Counted from the first letter of the stretch, positions 8,651-18,182 are shown. The stretch is 63,642 nucleotides of DNA from Methanohalophilus euhalobius (GCF_900215215.1 NZ_OBDR01000011.1:1-63642); one strand, 5' to 3'. Made by a program: numbers and translations. The notes: a model not told the origin generated them from the sequence alone.

Positions 8651-11233
8651 ATGACATTAATTGAGAATCTGCAATCAAGTGCACAAACAGGATATTATAC
8701 AAAATTGATTTTGAATACAGGGAATGAAATAGAAGGATATATCGATACTATTACTTCTGATTCTCTCATTTTAACTAATGAAGACAATATAGCGGGAATA
8801 AAATATGATGCTATAATATTATGGCAATTGTTTCCAAACAGCTGTTGTAATGAAGAAATTGTTGAACAAGATACTTCTACAAGCAATGATTCTGAAGATG
8901 TTGAAAATGAAAATAACTCATTTTATGAAAATGAGATTGTGAAAAAGATAGATGCCTTTGCAAAAAATGACTCTATTATCACTTATCTTCATCCCAAAGA
9001 TCAACCAATTACTCAGGTGCCAGATATATTAAAAGTTTCAGAGGATGATGAGAAATCAATATGGGATAGTATTTTTTCAAAATACCAGAATGCAATAAAG
9101 CAAGATGATAGGGAAAAAATAGAGTCTCTCTCAATAGAACTAGAAAAACTAAGTGACCAATATCCAGAATGTGCTACCATTGCCTATAGTACTGGTTGCC
9201 TTAAATTAAAAGCACATAACTACCCTGATGCAGGAAAATATTTCGATAGAACATTTGAAATTGATAATAGCAAAGATTCCCTATACAACGCTATTTTTTG
9301 TCATCTTGTTGCAGGTGATGAAGAGAAAGCACTAGTTGATATTGCAAAGTATTTCTACGAAGGAAAAACAATATCTCATGATAAACTGTTTTTTGAGTTT
9401 GTTATATTAAGCCGAAATCAGCATGAATATGCATTATTCTTAGAAATTATCCAGAGTATCCTTAATGAAATAGATTCTGATGAAGAATTCCGTGAACAAC
9501 TTTCATTGCTTGTAGGATCGACGATATATACGCTCCAGGATACCAATATACCTAACGATTACGTTTCCGATCTAAACACATTGGCCAAATCTGCTGTAGA
9601 AAATATTGAAATTGAGTCGTACATAGATATTATCAACGATATTAATGACGAATTGAAAAATTCGGAGGCTGGAAATCAAAACGAGGAATTCAATAGATGG
9701 CTGACCACTGATAAATCTGAAGTGACTGATCAGCAAGATGAGCAACTCCCAATAAATGAAGAACAACAAAACGATAATGAAAATGTTGATGATGATAAAA
9801 CAGATTTTGAACATAACTATCTATATCCAAAATTCACATTTGGATTAAAGAAGGGTATAATATACCGCTTTATCCCAGTTGCACATAACGGAAACATCGG
9901 ATATGGATTTATGGAGGATAGTCAATCAAAGAAGGAAGTTCATTTCAGAAATGATTCAATTATCGGAAATATTCATTTAAACACTCTCTCAGAGAATATT
10001 CCAGTGTTGTATAAATCAATTCTTTCAAAGGAAATAGAAGCTTCTGTTGATTATACAGCGTCGGTAGTAATCTCTATAGATATGCTGGACAATCTATGGG
10101 ATTTAGCCACCCATTTTGCACATGAAAAAGATTATCGTAGTGCATTACTGGAAATTGAAACGATTTTGCAATATGATCCAGATAATAATGAAGCTCAGGA
10201 TAAAAAGAAACGATGGACGAATCTCTACAATAAACATTCAACTCCATATGATAAAATAAAGCTGAATCCAAATACTGAAAAGGAGTGGGAAGATTATGGA
10301 AATTGTATGATTGATAGAAAGATGTTTGCAGAGGCAATTCATGCTTTCACACATATATCTGGTAATCCAAATAAATCAAGTTCATGGTATAATAAGGGTA
10401 TTTCATACCTGCATAATTTGAACTATGATGATGCAATTGAACATTTTAATACTGCAATTGAGAAAAATAAGTATTACTATCATGCAATTTTTGCCCGTGG
10501 GTTGGCCTACTTGAGAGATGAGCAGTTTGAAATGGCATTGAAAGATTTTGATGCTACTCTTAAGTTACGTCCTGATTATGTGCCTGCTTGGTCACATCGT
10601 GCTCTTGCCATGCAGTTTTTAGACAATAATATAGAAGCAGAGAAGAGTTATAATTGGGCACTTTTACTCGATGAAAACAACTGGACCATACGTGCTTGGA
10701 AAGCAGGTTTGTTAATTAGAATGAATAAGATCGTTGAAGCAATGAAAATTATAGATGATGTACTTGAAAATCATCAACCTAAAAATGCTGCTATTCTTTT
10801 TGCGAAAGGCTACGCATTGCAGAAGCAAAATCATTATTCAGAAGCTTTGGACTATATCGAGAAAAGCCTGGAGATTGAACCTGATAATATCAAGGCATTG
10901 ACAAAAAGGGCTTATGTAATTGCTTGTCTTGGAGAATATGATAGAGCCAAGGATGCTATAACAGAGGCGATATCCAAAAAGAAAACAAATTCAAAATCAT
11001 GGTATTATAAAGGTGTTATAAATTATATGTCAGGTAATTATACAGCAGCACATGAAGCATTTAAACAATCTTTGGAATTAAAACCTGATGTATCTCGGGT
11101 AATTCATTGTAAAAATAAAGCAAAAAGAAAAATGGAATCTGCTAATCGAGCTAATAATGCTAAAGGGCAGGAATTGGAAGGTATAATTGGTCAAATTAAT
11201 GATAAGTTTGGAGGATTGGGATTTCATGAATGA
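8651..11233 (+). CDS. TPR protein with LSm-like N-terminus and cold-shock-like middle domain
   Basis: This 860-residue cytosolic protein has three parts. Residues about 15-60 (KLILNTGNEIEGYIDTITSD and after) fit an Sm/LSm-like beta-barrel. An acidic linker follows, then a segment near 395-480 with GIIYRF...GNIGYGF...KEVHFRND, the strand pattern of a cold-shock OB fold. From about 490 to 830 are tandem tetratricopeptide repeats; helical repeats also occur before the linker. Two RNA-binding-type folds joined to a TPR scaffold suggest an RNA-linked assembly factor or sensor. It is divergent from the helicase operon and convergent with the ATPase operon (23-bp gap), so its link to either rests on position only. 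The TPR call is secure; the small domains are fold-level guesses. Confidence 0.7.
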   Translation: MTLIENLQSSAQTGYYTKLILNTGNEIEGYIDTITSDSLILTNEDNIAGIKYDAIILWQLFPNSCCNEEIVEQDTSTSNDSEDVENENNSFYENEIVKKIDAFAKNDSIITYLHPKDQPITQVPDILKVSEDDEKSIWDSIFSKYQNAIKQDDREKIESLSIELEKLSDQYPECATIAYSTGCLKLKAHNYPDAGKYFDRTFEIDNSKDSLYNAIFCHLVAGDEEKALVDIAKYFYEGKTISHDKLFFEFVILSRNQHEYALFLEIIQSILNEIDSDEEFREQLSLLVGSTIYTLQDTNIPNDYVSDLNTLAKSAVENIEIESYIDIINDINDELKNSEAGNQNEEFNRWLTTDKSEVTDQQDEQLPINEEQQNDNENVDDDKTDFEHNYLYPKFTFGLKKGIIYRFIPVAHNGNIGYGFMEDSQSKKEVHFRNDSIIGNIHLNTLSENIPVLYKSILSKEIEASVDYTASVVISIDMLDNLWDLATHFAHEKDYRSALLEIETILQYDPDNNEAQDKKKRWTNLYNKHSTPYDKIKLNPNTEKEWEDYGNCMIDRKMFAEAIHAFTHISGNPNKSSSWYNKGISYLHNLNYDDAIEHFNTAIEKNKYYYHAIFARGLAYLRDEQFEMALKDFDATLKLRPDYVPAWSHRALAMQFLDNNIEAEKSYNWALLLDENNWTIRAWKAGLLIRMNKIVEAMKIIDDVLENHQPKNAAILFAKGYALQKQNHYSEALDYIEKSLEIEPDNIKALTKRAYVIACLGEYDRAKDAITEAISKKKTNSKSWYYKGVINYMSGNYTAAHEAFKQSLELKPDVSRVIHCKNKAKRKMESANRANNAKGQELEGIIGQINDKFGGLGFHE

Positions 11234-11256
11234 AATATTTTATATAAGAAACTACA

Positions 11257-12963
11257 TTAGTTACCCGTATCTAGCGAACCAGGAGTTAAATCAATTACAT
11301 TTTTATTTATTTTCATTTCTAAGGGTTTTTTATTTATTAACCCAAAAATTGTTTTATCGAATTTTAGTTTTTTGTTATCAATAAATGTTGTTAGTTTTTC
11401 TTTTTTATCTCTATTTTCTAAATCATGCAAACCTATTATTTCCCAACATTCCTCCATATCTAATTGTTTTAATTCTACAACATAAGAATAATCTTTGCTT
11501 TTACTATGAATTAATTTTTTAACATTATTATTTATTCTTTTTTCTATACCTTCGATTAAATTGTTACTAAGTACAATAAATATAGCTTCATTTATTTGGT
11601 TGTTTGTTAATGCAGCAAATATAGCCCTTATTTTATCATGATTGGACTTATTATCTAAAAGAAATTGAAATCCAATAGTATGTGCTTTATAATGAACCAA
11701 CAAATCTATATTTTCAAATTTCAAATCATAGTGATTACGGTTTTTTATGAACACATGTTTGTCGCTTTCATTTATCCCAAAATTAGAGTTTAATAACTTA
11801 AGATAATTACTGAATGAATCTATCAATAATTCAGAGCTAATATTTGTATATTTTTTTGCATTATACCTTATGCCCTCTATTTCTGCTGTTTTCACTTTTG
11901 CATCCAAGAGATTATCTAATTTATTTTGTAATTCTTGATTTTTACCGTAGTTAACAAAATAAGTAGAAAAACGTCTGACAACTTCGGCTGCATCGTGTTT
12001 ATTCACAATAAGGTTATTTATGTCATTTGATTTACAACTAAATATTTTCTCATTCAATGCTAATGAACAAGCCATTGAGATATCACCTGGTACACTCCCC
12101 AATTCCCAAAATAATTCGATTGCTTCTTCAGTGAATGGAAAAGTATTGACTCCATTAGCATTACAAGAGTCTATACAAGGAAGTTGAATATTTCCATTTC
12201 TTTTCGACCAGAGTTCCATAAATTTATGAACCATTTTTTTTGAATCCTCAAAATCAAACCTATCTAAAATAATAGGCTCTCCATTTTTATCTGTTACAAA
12301 AGAAAATCTTCTTCCTTGTGATGTATCCTTTAAACTTTCTTTTAAATCTGTATATAAATCACGTGTTATAGCAAAAACAACACATGTATTACTCAAATCG
12401 TTAAAAAGTGACATTATAGTTCCTAACAAATTTCTTATTATTACCCGCTTATTTCCTTTTCCACTTGATTCCATTTTCCTTACATACTCATCTACAGAAT
12501 CTATCAATAGGCAAAACCCAATTTTGTTATTTCTATTATCAACTCTAATTTTGGTCATCAATTCTTGCATTTGTTTTAAATTTCTTTCTGAATTATTATA
12601 ATCGACTAAATCATAATTATATTTTTTAAAAAAAGAATTTACACTTTCATTTTTGAGTATATAATTTGTTAAATCATCATCAGATATTGTTTTATCTTTT
12701 AAATCTAATATCATTGACAATCTATTATTTTTCTTTTTTGAAACGTAATCTATATAATGCAACATTTGTGTTTTGCCTACACCTGGATGACCAATTACAC
12801 ATGTCATTATCGAATTTATCATTGCCATATTGTAAATTCGATTTTCAAAATCGGATAAGTAATTCTCAGCTAATTTGCCTATCAATATCTTTCCTGTATT
12901 TGAATTTGTACGATGAATTTTAAAAGGCCTGTCACTTCTTAAAAGATTACAATATTTGCACAT
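11257..12963 (-). CDS. P-loop (AAA/STAND-like) ATPase, 568 aa, second of a pair
   Basis: Walker A GHPGVGKT lies near residues 58-65 and Walker B CLLIDSVDE near 151-159. The segment before Walker A (ILIGKLAENYLSDFENRIY) resembles the lead-in of Orc1/Cdc6-like and STAND ATPases. The protein begins with CKYC. The C-terminal half (about 330-568) is alpha/beta and lysine-rich and may hold a sensor or nuclease-like fold that I cannot name. It is the last gene of a three-gene operon, 19 bp after a clearly related ATPase, which suggests duplication and a hetero-oligomer. Its tail faces the TPR gene. ATPase assignment is firm; function is unknown and defence is inferred from the island. Confidence 0.7.
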   Translation of the reverse strand: MCKYCNLLRSDRPFKIHRTNSNTGKILIGKLAENYLSDFENRIYNMAMINSIMTCVIGHPGVGKTQMLHYIDYVSKKKNNRLSMILDLKDKTISDDDLTNYILKNESVNSFFKKYNYDLVDYNNSERNLKQMQELMTKIRVDNRNNKIGFCLLIDSVDEYVRKMESSGKGNKRVIIRNLLGTIMSLFNDLSNTCVVFAITRDLYTDLKESLKDTSQGRRFSFVTDKNGEPIILDRFDFEDSKKMVHKFMELWSKRNGNIQLPCIDSCNANGVNTFPFTEEAIELFWELGSVPGDISMACSLALNEKIFSCKSNDINNLIVNKHDAAEVVRRFSTYFVNYGKNQELQNKLDNLLDAKVKTAEIEGIRYNAKKYTNISSELLIDSFSNYLKLLNSNFGINESDKHVFIKNRNHYDLKFENIDLLVHYKAHTIGFQFLLDNKSNHDKIRAIFAALTNNQINEAIFIVLSNNLIEGIEKRINNNVKKLIHSKSKDYSYVVELKQLDMEECWEIIGLHDLENRDKKEKLTTFIDNKKLKFDKTIFGLINKKPLEMKINKNVIDLTPGSLDTGN

Positions 12964-12982
12964 GTACCCAATTTCCTTATTC

Positions 12983-14584
12983 TCATATTTTTGAGGGTTT
13001 AGTAACCATCAAGCTTTTAAGATATCTTGCCATTTTTAATTTATTGTCAATGTAGTTAAATAATTTCTTTCTTTCCTTTATGTTATTCATCTTTTTCACT
13101 CCAATTATTTGTTCAATATCATTTGATGTCAATCTTTTTGATCCAAGGGTGGGTGTATAGTCTATATTTTTATTTCTAAAATATCTACTAATTTCTATAA
13201 ATTCATTTTCATATATTAAAAAATCTTTATCTTTATATTCATCATACTCTTCATCTGTAATATATATAAATAAACAGGCATTTGAAATTCCTTTGAGCAA
13301 ATTATTTGCCACAGATTTGAAATCTATTTTCGGAATTTTAGTCCCATCTACAAATTTTAGTTCCACCTCTTTTTTGTTGCCGTCAATAGTATATCCTACA
13401 AACAAACCCCTTTCACCACTATTAATTGAAAATTCTAATGATAAAAAGTAATCTTTGAATGATTCATATAATATACCTTTATCTTTAAATTGCCAATTCT
13501 GATTTCCAATAAAATCTTTCAATAAACTTTCATATTCGTCTTTTTTAGTGATGTAATCTATATTATTCCATAATTTTTCTCTGTAATCTAAAGTTGGATC
13601 TGACTTGTTTTTCAAAAGAATTGTAGCCATTTCATATTCAGATATTTTTAATGATTTTTCTTTTGTTGTGGTATCATTATATTCATAAACTTTTTTATTT
13701 AAACATTGGCTACAAATTTTTGTTAAACTCCCAGGAGTCGAGGCAACTCGCCAAGCTAAATAGATTGCTTCTTTTGAAAAAGGATAATTTCCGAAATCAA
13801 TCTCTTCCAAATTGTTCCTTTTAGCCCATTCTTTCATTGAAACAGTTACAAGCTCATATGCTTCCTTTTCTTTTAATGATCCAAATTCTATAGGTTTGTC
13901 ATCAATTCCATTTGGTACCAAGATTCTACGACGTAAGGTCTGATCCCCGCTTATAACATCACGAAAAATATGATACACATCTTTCGTCAAGGCAAAGATT
14001 ACAGCAGTATTATCAAAGGTATCTAAAATTAATCTATATGTTCCTAGTAAATCTACTACAGCTTTATCGCTTTCTACATTTTTTAAATCAACTATTTTTC
14101 TTATACATTCATCGACAGTATCAACACCGATAAATAATCCAAAATCTTTCCAATCTTCTTTTGCTCTAGAAAGTAAATAATTAATTTCCTGTTTTTTGTC
14201 GTCATAATTTTCCCCCTTAAGTACGACGTTATATTTTTCAGCCAGATCTACAAAATGAGTGTTTGTGTATATACTTTGAAGTATTTGTTCTGTTGTGGGG
14301 ATTTTATCCTTTAAATTAAATATGACTACTATCCCATTTTTTGATTTTTCAATATTTGTCCTATATTCTAAATTCCACAAAAAATGTGTTTTACCTGTTC
14401 CTGGATTTCCAACAATCGCTGTCATCAAAGAGTCAACTAAACATGTTTCAAAAACTTTGTCCATCAGGGATTTTAACTCTGTAGCCTTTGTGCCAACTAA
14501 TAATGACTTGTTATATGGATTTGAATTATGGAACGAAAATGGTGGGTCCTGCTGTAGAGCTTCCACGAATGATGAAGTTTTCAA
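12983..14584 (-). CDS. P-loop (AAA/STAND-like) ATPase, 533 aa, first of a pair
   Basis: Walker A GNPGTGKT lies near residues 59-66 and Walker B LFIGVDTVDE near 150-159, with a sensor-1-like AVIFALTKDVY segment further on. Overall order and spacing match the next gene, including a VGTKATELKSLMDKVFE lead-in, so the two are paralogues. The C-terminal half differs more and is rich in acidic and aromatic residues. It starts 4 bp after the stop of the 430-aa gene, so expression is coupled. Paired ATPases of this size occur in several multi-gene defence and plasmid-partition systems. I do not recognise this exact family. Confidence 0.7.
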   Translation of the reverse strand: MKTSSFVEALQQDPPFSFHNSNPYNKSLLVGTKATELKSLMDKVFETCLVDSLMTAIVGNPGTGKTHFLWNLEYRTNIEKSKNGIVVIFNLKDKIPTTEQILQSIYTNTHFVDLAEKYNVVLKGENYDDKKQEINYLLSRAKEDWKDFGLFIGVDTVDECIRKIVDLKNVESDKAVVDLLGTYRLILDTFDNTAVIFALTKDVYHIFRDVISGDQTLRRRILVPNGIDDKPIEFGSLKEKEAYELVTVSMKEWAKRNNLEEIDFGNYPFSKEAIYLAWRVASTPGSLTKICSQCLNKKVYEYNDTTTKEKSLKISEYEMATILLKNKSDPTLDYREKLWNNIDYITKKDEYESLLKDFIGNQNWQFKDKGILYESFKDYFLSLEFSINSGERGLFVGYTIDGNKKEVELKFVDGTKIPKIDFKSVANNLLKGISNACLFIYITDEEYDEYKDKDFLIYENEFIEISRYFRNKNIDYTPTLGSKRLTSNDIEQIIGVKKMNNIKERKKLFNYIDNKLKMARYLKSLMVTKPSKI

Positions 14585-14588
14585 AAAA

Positions 14589-15860
14589 TCAACTCTTAAG
14601 GAATTTTATATAGTAATATCTGTTTTTCCCTGTATCAATCCATCCAGCATCTGTTTCACCAATTGGAGTTCCAACTTCTAAATCAACAAAATTCTGTTCA
14701 AAACATTGTAAAACGAAGGAATCAAATTTATCTGCTGATATGTTCATTTTTTTGCATACTGCCTCTTTTAATGGAGGTATTTTAATTGAATACTGTAAAT
14801 TGTTGTTTAAATTCATAGCTTCTGCATGTAAGACAGAATAAAATGAATTGATATCTATGTCCCATTCTATTCTTTTTGTAATATTGAGCAAGTAATCAAG
14901 AGTAACTATATTTAGTCCATCTCTTAGGATATCGATATCATTAAACCCTTGTGAATTAAGTTGTGACTTTAATTGATAAAACGTATCAGATCTGAGAATT
15001 CCACTTTGATCTAATCTATTTTTATTTATTTCTTTTAGTAACTTTCCTGTATTCTTAACATTACAATATTCGTCTAATTTTCCTTCTGTTTTATTTAGGA
15101 TATTCTGTTGGAAGACTTTTTGTTCATCCATTTTTTTATCTAAATTGCTTAGTAAAGATGCTAATTCAGATATTATATGCTGTTGCTGATTAATTTCCTG
15201 CTTCATCAATATTATTTCTGATTTTAGCGATTTTACTTCACTAGCTAATTGTGCTGTATTTTTTGATTTAGCATTACTTTTCTTATTTGGCAATGTGGTA
15301 TCAATTGCTTTCTTTAAATTATCTTTAGATATTTTCTCATTCCCAATTAACTGTTCTATTTTATTTTTTATCGTTTTTATATCATCATTTTCCTCTATGT
15401 CAATTCCTAATTCTTTTGCAATTATTATCAAATCATCCTTCTTTTTTAATGAATTTATTTTTGCATACATCGACCACATACAAGCTTTATTGTATATTAT
15501 TTCAGAATCCAATGTGTTTTTTAGTATCCATACCTTTATTGTCTCTATGATCCCTTCTTTTTTTTCTTTTGATTCGAATCGTCTTCGTTTGTCTATGGGA
15601 ACACTTTTTAAAATCTTGTCTTTTGAGAGGGAACTTAAAATAGGATATATTTGGAAATATTTTGTTAAAAGAAAGAGCTTGTTTAAATCATCTGTAGTAT
15701 TTGAATTAATAATTTCGTCAACTATCTCTTTTTTTGACAAATTTTTAATTTCGTTTTTTACGCCGACATCTTTAGCCATTTTAGAAAGAGATTCATCATC
15801 TAATTTTTTTATTTGTCTTTTTAATTCGTCAGTATTAGGTACATTGGAATTCTCGCTCAT
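14589..15860 (-). CDS. Coiled-coil protein with Rho-N/SAP-like helical repeats and winged-helix-like C-terminus
   Basis: This is the first gene of the ATPase operon. The N-terminal 60 residues (LKRQIKKLDDESLSKMAKDVG, then KKEIVDEIINS) and a second unit near 150-190 (KKDDLIIIAKELGIDI) look like short two-helix Rho-N/SAP/HeH modules, often nucleic-acid binding. A long coiled coil follows (about 210-265), then a C-terminal domain of 130 residues whose helices and final hairpin resemble a winged helix. I prefer ATG at 15860 over a TTG 21 bases upstream. It may be the DNA-binding or adaptor subunit serving the two ATPases; this is inference. Confidence 0.65.
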   Translation of the reverse strand: MSENSNVPNTDELKRQIKKLDDESLSKMAKDVGVKNEIKNLSKKEIVDEIINSNTTDDLNKLFLLTKYFQIYPILSSLSKDKILKSVPIDKRRRFESKEKKEGIIETIKVWILKNTLDSEIIYNKACMWSMYAKINSLKKKDDLIIIAKELGIDIEENDDIKTIKNKIEQLIGNEKISKDNLKKAIDTTLPNKKSNAKSKNTAQLASEVKSLKSEIILMKQEINQQQHIISELASLLSNLDKKMDEQKVFQQNILNKTEGKLDEYCNVKNTGKLLKEINKNRLDQSGILRSDTFYQLKSQLNSQGFNDIDILRDGLNIVTLDYLLNITKRIEWDIDINSFYSVLHAEAMNLNNNLQYSIKIPPLKEAVCKKMNISADKFDSFVLQCFEQNFVDLEVGTPIGETDAGWIDTGKNRYYYIKFLKS

Positions 15861-16144
15861 ATTTATTCTATTATCTATCAAATTATTTATTTATTGTCCT
15901 TTTAAAGTAGTCTAAGCTTTACTCATAAAAAGAATTTCATTTAGATTAGTTAATTACGTGTATATACAACAAAATTAGGTAGGATAAATTGATGAAACAA
16001 ATACATGAGTATATCGAATGTTTTTGAATATATTTTTTGAAAAATAGCAAGCACAAAATTATAGTACAGAGATTTCCGATTAACCCCTCTTCTCAGTCAA
16101 ACTAAATAACAATATTTATATTTAATTAAGATAAATTTAGTTAT

Positions 16145-17137
16145 ATGAGTACCTTTAGTAATTTCACCCTGAAACAGGAATATGACCGTTTGATAGCTGC
16201 TGGTGACAAACTATCCGAAATAGACAAGTTGATCAACTGGAAACCATTTCGTACCATACTGGAATCTATGTATATCAACAGGACAGACAAAGGTGGTCGA
16301 CCTGAAAATGATGTTGTAATGATGTTCAAAATGCTTGTGTTACAACAATGACATGGTCTTTTTTGATCCAGAACTTGAACGACAATGCATTGATCGTATT
16401 TCATTCAGAAAGTTCCTGGGTCATGTTGAATCAGAGATTTAACAGGAGTTGCAGATTTTCAATCTGCAACATTTTCCAAAACGAATACCTGATGACACAA
16501 CTGTATGGTCATTCAGGGAGAGGATTGCAAAATTGGAACTGGAAGAACAAATATGGGGAGAACTACAAAGACAGATTGATTGTAGAGGATTGGAAATTAA
16601 AAAGGGAATGATTCAGGATGCAACCTTTATTGTTGCAGAACCAGGACATGCCAATCAGGAGAAAATGAGAGGTGATGAGGCAAAAACAAGAAGAAGCAGG
16701 GATGGGAATTGGTCAAAAAAAGGTGGCAAATCATATTTTGGGTACAAACTGCATACGATTATTGATAAGGAGAATGAGTTGATTCGAAGGTTTGAAACGA
16801 CTGTGGCATCAGTACATGATTCACAGGTGGATCTGTCCGAAGAGGGAGAAGTGGAGTATAGGGATAAGGGATATTTCGGAGTGGCGGCAAAGGGATTTGC
16901 AGCAACGATGCAAAGAGCTGTAAGAGGAAAACCATTGAATATCAAGCAGATTATGACAGGATTAGTGTACAGAGGATGCCCTGTGAAAGGGTGTATGCGG
17001 TGACAAAAGGCGTATTCAAAGCGGGAAAAGTGATGGTTACGACAGTGAAACGAGTAAATCTAAAAATGATGGTGACGGCGTTTTGTTTCAATTTGCATCA
17101 AATGAGGACGTTAAAAAGAAAAGGGGTGATGGCCTGA
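16145..17137 (+). pseudogene. IS5-type transposase, broken by frameshifts and a 46-bp insertion
   Basis: Read across frames it gives a nearly complete IS5-family DDE transposase: MSTFSNFTLKQEYDRL at the start, RPENDVVMMFKMLVLQQ, then FPKRIPDDTTVWSFRER, then VASVHDSQVD and YRDKGYFG, and a last part ending LKRKGVMA at 17137. Lesions seen: a frameshift and stop near 16349, an inserted 46-bp double hairpin at 16425-16470 with an in-frame TAA, and a frame change near 16960. It cannot make active enzyme. Terminal repeats of the element were not clear; the left end is probably near 16075-16090, and the right end may have been overrun by the IS at 17171. Confidence 0.85.
16425..16470 (+). repeat. 46-bp double-hairpin element, copy 1
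   Basis: It consists of an 8-3-8 hairpin (GTTGAATC, AGA, GATTTAAC), a 4-nt linker AGGA, and a 10-3-10 hairpin (GTTGCAGATT, TTC, AATCTGCAAC). It interrupts the IS5-type transposase between the codons for LGH and FPKR. CAT stands on both sides (the second CAT uses the last base of the element), which may be a 3-bp target duplication. Taking out 48 bases rejoins the frame. Confidence 0.85.
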
Positions 17138-17170
17138 GAGCGGAAGCTATCTAAAAATAAGTAGAAATTC

Positions 17171-17765
17171 GGCTCTGTAGAAACCCTTTCCTCTAACTTC
17201 CACTAATACATTATTATTTTTATAAGAAGAGGTCCCCAATGTGATTTTAACCACAAAAACACAAAGGGGATGAATGTGTTTTGTTCCAGATTGGAAATCT
17301 GGAACTCCCATTAAATCTGTGATTTAATGGCATGTCAAGCGATTACTTAAACTTTATCGATACAGCTATGTCTGTAGCTGGAAGATCCCGTCTTCCAATC
17401 TATAGTTGTAAATATTCCAAACGAAAATATACTCAACATCAGTTACTGACATTGGTATTGATTAAAGAGTATACAGGTAATGACTATAGAGCAGAAGCCA
17501 TCATACCTGTAAGATGTCGAAAAAGGAAGAAGATCAAAGGAAAATACCGTCGTAAAATGAGAGATGAGTTTGATGAGGACATCTATCATTACAGAAACCT
17601 GGTAGAGACGATGTTTTCTGTTTTGAAAAGGAAATATGGGGAAGAACTGAAGGCAACAAAATACAGAAATCAGGCAAAAGAGGTCAAGTTCAAATTATTA
17701 ATCCATAATATAGACAGGGCAACTTCTATTTCAGTAATTATTCAAATGAGGATTTCTACAGAGCC
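17171..17765 (+). mobile_element. Internally deleted IS (about 595 bp) with 13-bp inverted repeats
   Basis: The ends are GGCTCTGTAGAAA at 17171 and its exact complement at 17753-17765. Inside are the start and end of a transposase gene with the middle missing, so the element is a non-autonomous, MITE-like derivative that would need a full copy elsewhere. Its right 91 bases are repeated at the window start in the same orientation, so the two copies bracket the helicase/ATPase island as direct repeats. No target duplication was obvious. Confidence 0.8.
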
Positions 17766-17781
17766 GAGAAATGATTGTTGA
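17270..17781 (+). pseudogene. Transposase with the catalytic middle deleted
   Basis: The N-terminal part (SSDYLNFIDTAMSVAG... up to LVLIKEYTGNDYR) is joined directly to a C-terminal part (AEAIIPVRCRKRKKIKG ... YHYRNLVETMFSVLKRKYGEEL). About 150 residues carrying the first DDE acids are missing compared with the usual 300-residue form. The open frame starts at ATG 17332; the original start is probably ATG 17270, preceded by AAGGGG, and separated from the rest by a 46-bp hairpin element. The reading frame leaves through the right IS end and stops 16 bases beyond. Confidence 0.75.
17283..17328 (-). repeat. 46-bp double-hairpin element, copy 3 (inverted)
   Basis: Read on the minus strand it is an 8-3-8 hairpin (ATTAAATC, ACA, GATTTAAT), linker GGGA, and a 10-3-10 hairpin (GTTCCAGATT, TCC, AATCTGGAAC). 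The layout is the same as copies 1 and 2 to the base, but the fourth pair of the long stem is C-G instead of G-C and the outer pair of the short stem is A-T instead of G-C, so pairing has been kept. It sits at the very 5' end of the deleted transposase gene. Confidence 0.8.
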
Positions 17782-18036
17782 GGTATACCAGGGAAGATTT
17801 GAAAAGAAATCTGAACGATGTTGTCATCTATTGTTGTCGGTTTTACTTCCCTGGTGTATATAAAAGATGGTTTTCTTTTTATAAAGGATTATGTGAAAAG
17901 TTGATTTTTTGCAGATTTTCATATGCGCATAGTCTTCCATTGCTAGCATCAACTTGATGTATGAAAAAAGGATTAACTATTCAAAGTAAACAATCAAAAA
18001 TTGTAGTTAGTAATAGGACTATCTATAAATTTTGAG

Positions 18037-18111
18037 TGCTCCGATCGGGATTCGAACCCGAGTCACAGGAGTGAGAGTCCTGTATGATTGGCCGTGCTAC
18101 ACTATCGGAGC
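18037..18111 (-). tRNA. tRNA-Glu (CTC)
   Basis: The acceptor stem GCTCCGA/TCGGAGC closes a complete cloverleaf. The anticodon stem CAGGA/TCCTG holds loop CTCTCAC, giving anticodon CTC (codon GAG), and the T arm contains GGTTCGAATCC. CCA is not encoded. Upstream on the minus strand lies an AT-rich box (CTTAATATAACATAAAT, near 18141-18157) that fits an archaeal TATA promoter. Confidence 0.95.
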
Positions 18112-18182
18112 GCATTGCCATGAGGGCACAATTCTAAAGCAATTTATGTTATATTAAGCTTTTGTAAAAACAGGAAGCGGGG

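Noticed and set aside
17775-17957. 60-codon frame just after the IS
   Set aside because: It begins in IS sequence, has no ribosome site and resembles no protein; it lies in the gap before the tRNA.
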